From Membranipora membranacea (taxonomy: Eukaryota; Bryozoa; Gymnolaemata; Cheilostomatida; Membraniporidae): a DNA stretch of 64,000 bases. The notes under the pieces are model-generated. The model was not told the DNA's origin, made no database searches, and worked only from the letters and a program-made list of their open reading frames with translations. Each line of letters starts with the position of its first letter. Within the stretch, counting starts at the first letter, position 1. Where the stretch lies: the NCBI GenBank assembly GCA_914767715.1, contig OU612065.1, positions 16,058,001-16,122,000 of the forward strand, written 5' to 3'. A program made the position numbers and the translations under genes. Shown piece after piece: positions 48,242 to 59,025 of this stretch.

Positions 48242-49077
48242 TCCCATCACATTTTCAGCACACAAACTACCGATGGGCTTAGAATGGTGGCCAACTAGTG
48301 TGAGTTCACACTAACTCTTCATTATCAGCCATCCAGGCCCCATGGCTCTGTAAAATAACGTGTAATCATTCTTACTAACTCCTTCAGAGCAGTAGCCGGT
48401 CGGAGTAAAAAAATTGTCTTTTTTTCTCCTAACTATTTTACTCAAATTTCATAACATCACAGCAGCCATTTCAAAATTTAGTTTCACATGCAATATTGTG
48501 TCAATTAAAGGTTTTCATTCATTCATTAGTTAGGATGGCTCAATCTAAGGTACAATCCTTATCCATCCGCCCTCCCAAATTGCCTTCAACTTTCGCCATC
48601 ATAATCATAATCCATGTCATGTAAGGCGTTTCTAGTTAATTAAACGGTAGCTCTAACAAAAAGAGAGCCAGAGATTGACTTCAGTGGGTCACAGTAAGAA
48701 TATCAATGTTCGATCAGGGAGAATGGAATGACACTGATATTTTTGCACTCTTTTTATGGTATTGAATTTGAGCTACATATCCAATATGAATATATTAGCT
48801 GTTGGCTGTTGTACATTTTGAAATTCTGGCTCTGTTTTTACCTTCAAATCTTCACTTACAGGCGCGGCAGGGAGAATGAGAGGTCAGAGGTCACAGATAT
48901 TGTACTTAATTTACAGTTATGATTTTTGATATTCCAACCTTTATTTTGATTCAATAAACAGGGATGCTTTTCCAAATCTAGTAATCAGTAAAATAGTTTG
49001 AATTCCAATAATTGACTACAACTGTTCTCTTCTCTGCCAGCTAGGAGTAGAGGCATCATTGCATTTTTCTTGTCATT

Positions 49078-49419
49078 TACCCTACTGACCTTATGTTTTC
49101 AAGTGGTTTAATAATTCGCGGTTAGCGATGACAGAAACTTGAATATTAAGTATGTAAGTGTATATTATTTTATGACACCACAAAAATGATTGGCTCACTG
49201 GGATGACATTAGCTTGGCATGCAGAAAGTCCCAGGTTTGACGCCCGGTTGGGGAAGGGATTTTAGTAGTTGAGTTAAGAGCTTGAAATCTTCTCATCTTG
49301 GACGAACTTACCAGATATTCGCGGGCCTGAAATCTGGGAATAATTAAGACTAGTGAAAAGGGTTGGAGTTGTGCCCTCCGCGAATTAGGAGCCCGCGAAT
49401 TATTAAGGGCAGTAGGGTA
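49078..49419. mobile_element. Second copy of the TACCCTACTGA MITE
   Basis: Co-duplicated with 35180-35521, including the tRNA-like insert. Confidence 0.5.
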
Positions 49420-51790
49420 TGTCAATCATAGGATTAAGAAGCAGTGAAAAGGCACATTTTGCTTTATATTACTCACACTACACAGAGAAAGGGAGAGGAA
49501 AGGTAAGCTTAATTTAGGTAGTTTTGAGGACTGAGGTGACCCAACGTTAGCAAGCACTACTAAATTTTGGCTCGCTGTGGTGGAAGCATATATAAAGAGT
49601 TTGAGTAGTTACCTTCTTTTAGGTCAGCTATTTCAATGATGTTCAAAATGGCAAATATTTTCTCCTGTAGGGCCTACATACCTTGCTCCTAGCCTGGGCA
49701 GGCTATCAGGGCAATTTACACAAAACCCACCAAATCAGTTTTGTCTTCCGATTAAAATGGTGAAATCAAAACAGTTCTGTGTTTCAAAAACATTGTAATG
49801 CAAGCTCCATTCTTTATTGCTCATATTGATGAGCGACGTCACACAAATTTTTGACCCTCAATCTTGAATGTGAAGACCAAATTAACAATTTGATATAGCC
49901 TGCGATCTTGCCATGGACTCATTATCAAAGTCTTCCATGGACACCTCATTATTTTAATCATGACATCAAAGCAGCATTGCAAAAGAGAGCCAAATTAGAG
50001 GAGATTGAAAAATGCAATAGTAGCCTTGTCAGTGAACATGCGGCAGATCTATAAATTGCCTGCTATGACTGGCTATGAGGCATACAACTAAATGACATGA
50101 CCAATATCTCCATACAATGATGCTCCTCATCCCATAATATTAAAATAACCTGTAGTTACCAACAAGACCACAGTCATTAAATTGTCTCAAATCATAGTAT
50201 CTAGCTTCCATGTAGAGAATTTTATTTGAGATTATGAAAGAGAAAACTTTTACAACAGTTACCTTGTCAAGAAGTTCCTCAAGATTGATAAATTACCTGC
50301 TATGACGCACACATTTGAATTTAAATAGTTACATTGGTAAAATGATGCGATGCTACAGGCTTGGGGAGTTTATATTTGGCTCATTACCAGTCATGGTGTG
50401 GGTCATTTACCCAAAGGAGCCATGGTATAATATTACAGGCTTTTGTTTGTAATGCAATGCAATAATACAGTGATGCAATGTTACAGGCTTTTAGGTTTTG
50501 GAGTTAATATTTGGAGGATGCTCATAACCAGTCATAATGTGGATTTTTTACCAAAACAAGCTATTAATCCATGATGTCAATTTAAAGACTCTTATTTTTG
50601 AAGCTCGTGTAATGATTCATTTAAGTCTATTAAATATTTTTGTGTATAGTAGGTCTTACAGCGATTGATATGTGTAGTACATTGAAGCTCACAGATATAC
50701 TGGTACTAAACAGTATCAAGTATACCAGGTACAAAGTCTGTATTAACTTAGCAGCGACTATAGGAATCTGAGTAAGAGAGGAAAACTTGTTTAAAACTCT
50801 TGACATCATCTTTAGTGTCAGAGGTATTCAAATATAAGGCCAGGAGAATAAACTTTAAATAGATTCAGAGCATTTTGATATTTTCATATTATATTCAACA
50901 GGAATACTATTTATTCAAATGACACTGAGAAAAATGGACATGGTCGGAGACTTGAAAGTAAAACTGAAATAATCCCACAATCATAAATAGTATGTTCAAT
51001 TGAATTTACTTATAATGTGTCAATATGTGATGTTAAAATTGCTTCTTTTCCAGTGTTTTATTTTCTAAAAAATAAACGAGGCAATAGAGCCAAAGATTTA
51101 ACATGAACTCCCCTAAAAAATACCCAAAATTTATCTTCAAGATAATACTGTGTAACAAAGCAATTCAGCCAAAGATTCAACGAGAAGCTGTCCCATAAAC
51201 ACTCCAGCTAATAGGGTTTCATGGGCATTAATTGGTGTTAGATTCAAATTATTGAAATTCTAAATAAAAAAACCTGCGGAAAACTGTGGTGAGTAAACTC
51301 AAGTTAGCATCATAGATAGGTTGAATTCAATTCATTTTTCTTCTTTTCAAGCGAAATGAGAATCATAGACTAAATGAATACAATCAGTTCGATTCACACA
51401 GTCCTCGGCTGTGAAACAAATGATCTGCTATACCCAGGTAGTGACAGTGCAGAAATAGTAGTGTATCGAAACTTGATATTCTTGCAGTGAGATGTAACAT
51501 AGAGAGTTGGAGAATCAGAGAATGAAATCACAACCATGCATTACAAAACACAGGTTGTTTTGAAATTGGTCCAAAATGCGTTTGTGTATTTTCAGTTGCA
51601 AGAGCTGTGAATTTGATGCATTTCTAGGAAAATGGCTGAATTTAAGCTAAAACCAAATTGGTAAACATAACAACCGCATAATGATTTATTGCCATGTCGC
51701 AATAGCTGAATGAATATAAATAGGACATGATTGCATGTGTTTTTATGATGAGCAACCATGTTTGCAATTACAACACATTAATCCTTCAGT

Positions 51791-51828
51791 GTGGTAACAT
51801 AGACTATATCTATAGTCTCTGGTGGTAA
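51791..51828. repeat. 24-bp palindromic micro-insertion with 7-bp duplication
   Basis: 51798-51821 (core AGACTATA-TC-TATAGTCT) is flanked by GTGGTAA on both sides and is absent at the equivalent place upstream of copies 1, 2 and 4. Confidence 0.6.
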
Positions 51829-51887
51829 TACTATGATTGTCGTATCTATGACATCACAAAATACAGAAAAACAACGTCAAAGACCAG

Positions 51888-51895
51888 TATATAAG
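51888..51895 (+). promoter_or_regulatory. TATA box of clusterin-like copy 5
   Basis: TATATAAG lies 75 bases before the ATG. The CRE-like ATGACATCAC is at about 51848-51857. Confidence 0.65.
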
Positions 51896-51969
51896 CAGGT
51901 TTTAGTGAGTCCCAAATCATTCAATGATCTGTCTTCAAATTGTATCATCATAACTCAAACAGCTAGAAG

Positions 51970-54416
51970 ATGGTTAAAGTTGAGTTTTTCGCTTGCCTTC
52001 TAGTTTTGTGTGGAGCAGCTAATGCACTTCTACTACCAAACTCTACACTTGAAGCACTGAGATCAGGTGGTGCTGAAGCAATAACGACAGCATATGGAGA
52101 AGATAATGCTCAATTAACAGCTGCCTATGCAGCCTTTCAGTCTATTAATACTTCCTGTCAAGCAATAATCAACCAGACAGCAGAAGCATGCATGACTTGT
52201 GTGGCAGACAAATGTAGACAAAGGTAAGTGTGCTAATACTGATTACATTCTAAGATCGAAAAAAGTTCTGTTCTCAATGCTGTGCTGCTTGATTGGTTCG
52301 TTCACGTATAATAATAATAATATAAAAATAATATGCATTAAAATGAATATAGACTGTTTGTCTAAGCTAAAGCTATACCTTATGTACGCTAACTACTAGA
52401 ACAATATACTTTTTAGAGGAGAAGATCAGTGCAGTAATTTCTTGACTGACACAATCCAGTTCTTTGGAGAGGACCTGCCTGATTTCTTCACCAGTGAAGT
52501 ACCAAACTTCTTTGAGTCTACCATACCTAAGACTGCAATCACTATTGGAGATGGCATTGTTGATATCGCAGAGGACGGAATAAGTGAACTGGTCAAGTTT
52601 GGAAACGGTAAAAAACTTGAAAATGATTCATTTCATAGTTTGGAAGCATAAACCGAGCTTGATGTGCATGTCCTATGATTTTAAACACAGCTTCAAAATA
52701 AAGGGGATACAAATAAATATGTCCAACCTTAAAACCATTGCTACTACGTATAATTGTCAAATTTTGTTGAGTAGGAATCATAGACCTACTAATAATAATT
52801 TATTATTAGTAAGTCTATGATAGGAATAATACCATTCAATGATTGTGTTCACCAGGAATTCCCAAGGGTCTGAATAGCGCTGTAGATGAAGCAGGCAGCC
52901 TTGCTCTGGATATCGGGAAAGGATTTGAAGACCTTGGCAAACTTATCGACAACCATGTCATTGGTAGGTGAAATGTGGAAGAAGTATTTTTGGTGCACAG
53001 AAGAGGTGAAAACTTATGGAACTGAAAACACAGATTTGAATATTAAAAATGAATGTGGGAAGGTTGATACTAGCAAAGATTATCAGTGATATTATTGTTA
53101 ATTTTGTCTTTGAATAGAAAAACTAAATCACATGTCATTCCTTCTCTATAACGGCCTCCACCTTTTCTGTTTCAGATCCATTGACTGACTTCGGACAGGA
53201 TGCGTTGAATTTTGGTGAAGACTTCTTAAATACCCTCAACCCAGCCAACTGGCGTAAGTTTATTACTTTCACTCTGCATTCCAGCAAAAATAAATTCTAG
53301 TATGACAATGTTACGGTAAAAAGGACTGTTTTGGTATAAAATCATATCGCTGCTATTTTGCTATTTTTCAGTTTTCAAAATCTCCATTCCTGGATTAGGC
53401 AAGAGAAGGAAGAGATCAGCACTGAGAGCTAGTAAGTTTATGACAATTACAAAATTTGAGTGATAAATCATTTAAATGTATTAATAAGAATAATTGATTG
53501 ATTGATTGAACTGCAATTTATAGATATCCTATCAAATCACCTTTGTCTTTGAATTAGTATGTAAAATGAAAAGTTACTTGGTTTTCATTAACATTGCAAT
53601 GTAAGCTTCATTAATAATTGCTCGACTGTTTATTTAATAGTTGTTAAAAGACAGGCTGAGACCACCAGTGTAACTATCCCTACATCCGCTCCTAGCTGTG
53701 ATGATGTACAGAACAATGCAGGAACAGCTTGTCTGTACTACACAGACTCATCACGCTGTAGTCAATGTCAGTTTGATCCTGATTCTCAGTGTGATTGTTG
53801 GACTACATCAGTAGAGGATATTCAAACTGCTGCTGTTAACAGACAATGGATCTCTGACGCCACCGATCTCTTCTTCTTAGTTCAATCTGTGAGTGTCAGT
53901 CACTATTCTTGGCTGATTGATTGTACCACTCAGAGCTTAGATTTTGCCCGAGTTCCTTGTATTGGTATTCCGTCCAAGATGGTTGGAAATGCAATGCCAC
54001 TACTGTGGCCCAAGCAAGGTTCAAGCTCTATATTGTGTGCATGCCTTAACTATCTGGGTTTGTCAAAAATTAACAAAAACATTGGCTTAAAAAACACAAT
54101 CTTTTGAGATGTATAATGCAATAAATATGGACCATTTCAAACTCCATTATCCCAACCGAGACAAAGCCAGTAAATTTGCAATAGATCTCTAAGCTGATTC
54201 GAGTCATGTTACATATATCATTTGATGTATTTGTAGGTTGAATATGAGCAAGCCAAGTTTACATTCGAGGGAATCACTGATACCAAGGTGACAGTTCATC
54301 TGTTTGGTAAAACTTACAGCTTTGTGCTGTCAGAGCCACTCAACATATTTGACACAGGTGCAGCTGGTAAACTTATAGCTGATGCTGTTGTTAAAATCGC
54401 AAGATCCGGCCAGTAA
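51970..54416 (+). CDS. Clusterin-like secreted protein, copy 5 (7 exons, 372 aa)
   Basis: Exons 51970-52223, 52417-52607, 52856-52963, 53176-53253, 53372-53431, 53641-53888 and 54237-54416 total 1119 nt in one frame. First-motif cysteines are C63, C74, C77, C82 and C90; the furin-type site is K221-R225 before S226; second-motif cysteines are C250, C261, C270, C273 and C281. This copy alone has an extra cysteine, C283 (CDCW where others have CDGW), plus VDEAGS, GKLIDN and TAAVNRQ variants, so it may be drifting. A 43-bp palindrome has inserted in intron 2, the intron before exon 3. AATAAA is at 54601-54606. It mirrors copy 1. Confidence 0.8.
52772..52827. repeat. 43-bp palindromic micro-insertion with about 6-bp duplication
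   Basis: 52778-52820 (arms TCATAGACCTACTAATAATAA) is flanked by TAGGAA on both sides. It lies between exons 2 and 3 of copy 5 and is absent from the other copies. Confidence 0.65.
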
Positions 54417-55482
54417 AATGAAAAAAATGTGATATGAATTTTTATATCATTACCAGTGCAAAAAATCTAGTCAAAATTGTTTATTTTACCATAGCAGTTC
54501 CCTACATAATGACTATTTCATGCTGAATATTTTGAATGTGTGCTGCGCGTACAGCTATCACTCAAGATTGAACGTCTTATCCTATCATATGAACATTATA
54601 AATAAATCTTATATTATTGCAACAATTTCCAAGTCTTCTCTTGACCATAGACAGCCTGCTAAGGCTAGACACTCCCAACTTTGGTGAGAGTAATCATGAC
54701 TTATGCCCTCATTGTTAGAAAGGAGATAATCCCATTATTTCATCTCCTTGATAGAATAGTGTTATAACAGTAATAATTCGAATTTCAATGGTTATCACTG
54801 AATAACTTGATATGAATTGCCAAAGAATCGGTATCAGATCAATCCACAAAACTTGGGTGCCTTTAATGGAACCCGTCCATGGAATATTCATCTTGAACAG
54901 CACATATTTCCTTGTCAATTTATGTTCATCCCTATATCTGGTACACATCTCATTTTTGCACAATCACATTGTTATGACTCAAACGCTGGTTAAATCAATC
55001 TGGTACATTTTGATACACAAAGTTGACCGACCAGAGCTTATTCGCCACACTGAGGGAATCATTTGTGAAACATCAAATATGGATTTAACAAGCGATGCCA
55101 GTAAGTTAAAGGATGACTACGTAATATCCTGAAAATATAATTTTGCGTAACTTGCCAGCCCAAAATATGAGCTGACAACACTGCAGGAGAGGGTGTAGGG
55201 ACCCTTTCCAGCACCAAAATCTCAAGCTTATAAACAGACCTGACATGACCTGTTCTGGTAAACGTATAACTCAGTGTTAGACGGAGTAATAAGGAAGAAA
55301 AGTATGCAATAGAGCATAATTAATGTATGGAGAGATTTAATTCTTCTTCTTCCAATGGTATGCCAGCGCTCGTGAAAATCAGGAATGTAAAATATCATAG
55401 ACATGGGAGAAAAAACGTTTTATGGCATCACTGTAAATATAGTGGAGTCGGCCAGTTGTAAATAGCTTACAATATCTGTAAT

Positions 55483-58291
55483 TCACCGACATTTCCTGAA
55501 GATAACACTACAAAACAACTTACGTTTGATAATAATGTATAGGAATATAATATTGACTAGGCTTACGGCCAAATAGAATTTATAGCTATAATGGGTTGAT
55601 TTTTCTCTCGGTCTCAATTTTGACGCCTCCACAGCCTCCTGATAGTGCTTATTGTCGTATAACAGATCCAAGTTCAGCTTCTCCGGCTGGTATTTCAATA
55701 TAAGACAATATCTGAGGAATTGTGTTAAAGCACCAGATGCAACAGCAGTCATATGAAACAAACATCCGTCTGCAAATATACAGTAAGAAGAATTTAAATA
55801 TCAGACTTAGTATTTTTCAATCAAATCTCTGGCTGGACTATTTCTAATACTTAAAAAAAATGAAGAATGACTCAAACTGTGACATTCTTCAAGTACATTT
55901 TCCAAAGTCATGGGGATTCAAGTCAAGGGGAATTTGGGTTATTGTTGATGAGTTGTGCAAATCATCAAAGGGTGAACAACTGCTGTTTTGCATATTTTGA
56001 AACAAAGTATTTTTACCGAGCTGATTAAACAGGAGATTGATGTTAAATGAAATGATTACAGTGTCAAACTAGATCAGAGTAAAGGTTTTGTGTCATTTTT
56101 TAAGCTTGAATCTTAAGATTTGATCCCAACAAATAGAGCAGCTAGTCTAAGATCGTAGAGGAATCTGAAACCTTGCCTAAATAGGATATTATACTCGTTA
56201 TCTCAGGAGGAAAATTAACGGAGGATTAAGATGGAGGACTGTAACACATCAGTGAGGTTAGAGTTATGTGGAGTTAATTCCCTGCGATCTTACCATCAAG
56301 TTCAACTTCATCCAGTAACTTTCTCCCACCTCCAAGCTCTGAATCTTCCTTTTGGTCCTACAGTTACAAGAATGTTACCATTTATAATGAGCTTACCTAG
56401 ATCCAACAGTTTTGTTTTTGTTGAGATTATATTATATAGTGAAAGCAAAAACACTCAACATAGCAGATTCTCCCATTATCAGGTGTCATGTGTGAATGTG
56501 CATTACTCTTTTGGGATCCGATTGCTATAGAAGTCTCACTTACCTTAAAACATCCTGACTCATGCTGAGCATTGAGAATTATGGGTAAGTATTCTTCTTT
56601 GAGCAGCTCATAGAATCCTATACTTGGACATACAAATACTGTAAAATAAAGCAGATAGGTGAGAGATACATATGGAATCAACATTCAACATTTTGTTTCC
56701 TTCTACCTGAAGTTTCTGTCACATCATCGGTATCAAGGTCAATGGCCAATGTTAAAACGAGCCTGCTTATGTGGATAACTTATTTACTGCTAGACCATAA
56801 ATCTCGAGAATGATCCGTTGGAAATAAAGATCTGCATAGCTAGGCTATTATGAACTTACTGAGACCGATCAGGTTGTGTCATGTGTTTGGCTGACCAAAA
56901 CAAGCAGATAACACGCTATTTGACTTGAGAAACTTACAGTGCTCGAAGAAGAGATCAATATTGTCAGAAGAGACAAAGTGTTTTCGCTCGCCCTGGCGGT
57001 TTCTGCCAACCTGGGCAAGGTTCATAGTTTCATAGTAGCTGTTTGTACACCACTCTCGCTGGAACTCTGAGTTGCTAACATATCCTGTCTCAGCCAGCTT
57101 AGTTTCCCACTGATTAGCACACTCTTCCTGAATGATAAGGTGTTAATACGATCATTTAAATAAAACACATCGAAGGCTTATAATATTGTGAGTATCTAAC
57201 TAGACCAATTTTGGTACATTTACCTGTATTCGGAGTTGCTCCCCCTCACTAGTCACGCCGCTGGTTTGTGGCTTGACCAGTGGAAGGGGAGCAACTAGTA
57301 TGCAGGCAAACTGGATCAAACTCATTCTAGTAACTAATCAAAAAACATATAAATAAGCATGTGTGCACCTGGTTACGCTATGTCATGACAAGACAATAGT
57401 TTTAAGACAGTTTTCAAGGAGAGTGGTGTTACAATTCTGGCGTGAATCGTTCACCTTCGCTCAGTATTTCTGATCTGGGAAACTTACTGTTTTATCTACT
57501 TCTATGCTGAATAATATTTGATGCGTTAGGGGATAACTCTTGAGGTTAGGTTTGGTTATTAATCTAATACAATTAGTGTCTATAGTGCATCTTTCCAATT
57601 CCCTTGCAGAGAAGAGATTGCCAAAGCATGCATCAATCTGGTTCTTGTCAAAGACTGTAAACACAGACAGTAGGTTATACTACTGGGAGAAGAATTAACT
57701 GATCATATATTAATGCACAGGTTACCATTCTGTTGAAATACCACAAATAGCATTTATCAAGGGAGATAACATACGGCACTGGACCCTCACAAACTGGCAC
57801 CTTGACAGACTGTTTGTGCAACATACCAAAGTCAATCAGACCAAATCATAACACACATACATTACTACGTAAAACCCTTACATTACGGCACCGCTAATAC
57901 AGCAGATCCCAGCAGGGAGAAGAATTGAGCAACCTGACTTCACATAATAAAAGGATCGTAACAAAGGTTTTGGGAGTTATTCAGACTGAAAAAGCCAGTC
58001 AAACAAATAAACATACAGACGCACGTCACAGTACAGGAGTCTTATTATCGATAAACTAAGGGTTTTATACTTGCATTGTGTCTATGTTACCAACGATCAC
58101 AGCGTAAAATACACCATCTAGTAAAGGAGAAAAATGGCAAGGAATTATGACCTATCTTACTCTGAAAACTGTCATGGATGTTGAGTGCAAACCTCCACCT
58201 CAGCTCCGGTTTAATAAGTCTTGGCACTGGCTTTGCATAATAAGGCTGAGCAACTACTGGCTTCAAGCTGAGGAACTGCTTAGGGTATCGC
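55483..58291 (-). pseudogene. C16orf89-like second copy, exons 4-10 only
   Basis: Minus-strand exons 58291-58161, 57654-57488, 57310-57224, 57127-56938, 56638-56544, 56357-56294 and 55769-55483 have exactly the lengths of exons 4-10 at 20872-23670, with splice signals kept and frames open. Exons 1-3, with the start and signal peptide, are missing because the inverted duplication ends at 62665. Unless a new upstream exon exists beyond the window this copy cannot make the full protein. Its good conservation suggests the duplication is recent. Confidence 0.75.
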
Positions 58292-58914
58292 CTGCAGAGG
58301 AGAAAACAAAACAAAATGTTAAGTGATATCAGGCATAGTAATCATTACAAGGATGTTCCAAAAATGGAAGAAAGTCCTAACATCTTAATTTGGTTCAATC
58401 ATATACATGTTACAAAAGAATAAAAAATTTCACGATTAGTGATGAGATAAAGTGCAAACTTATCTATTGATTCAGTAATGGAGCACTGTCAAGATGATAT
58501 TTCAAGGATCTAGAAAAAACTTCCGGGATGATTGCAAAAAATTTATCTATTGTGATCATAACTGTATTTCTAATCCATTGTCTCCCTCCCACATGTTATT
58601 ACAACAGTTGTAGCCCGTTGTATACGCCGAAAAAACACAAATCTTCATCAACGTATGGAAAGAAAGCGAAATGAGTCGAAGTTTACAGGCTTGGAAAATT
58701 CAGTCAGCTCATTAGATGCACAGTCAATTTGAGGTTACATCAGGCAAAGAACGTAATTCCAAATGCCTTCCAACATGTTGTCCTGTATTGTAAATCAAAA
58801 CATGCAGTTAATAAGAGAGAAACAGTGTACTAATTTATTCAAAGTTTATTTTGAAGGTTCCCCTGACACATCGACACAATCCGGGCCACTCAGCATTGAA
58901 CCAGATGGTAGTGG

Positions 58915-58927
58915 AGGGGGGGGGGGG
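58915..58927. repeat. Poly-G tract
   Basis: Mirrored and shortened counterpart of the poly-C tract at 20201. Confidence 0.8.
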
Positions 58928-59025
58928 TTGGGTCCTAAATATAGGATGAGAATAATATCTTCACTATATTGAAAACAGATATCTATAATTTTTCGATAAA
59001 TGCAATGCTCTCATAATAGTGTTAA

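Larger units (their letters stand above)
47654..51960. other. Spacer between clusterin-like copies 4 and 5
   Basis: Direct repeat of the 33709-38737 spacer, and inverted repeat of about 27050-30080 over its right half. It carries copies of the palindromic MITE, the 342-bp MITE and the tRNA-like sequence, but lacks the 453-bp DNA transposon. Confidence 0.7.
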
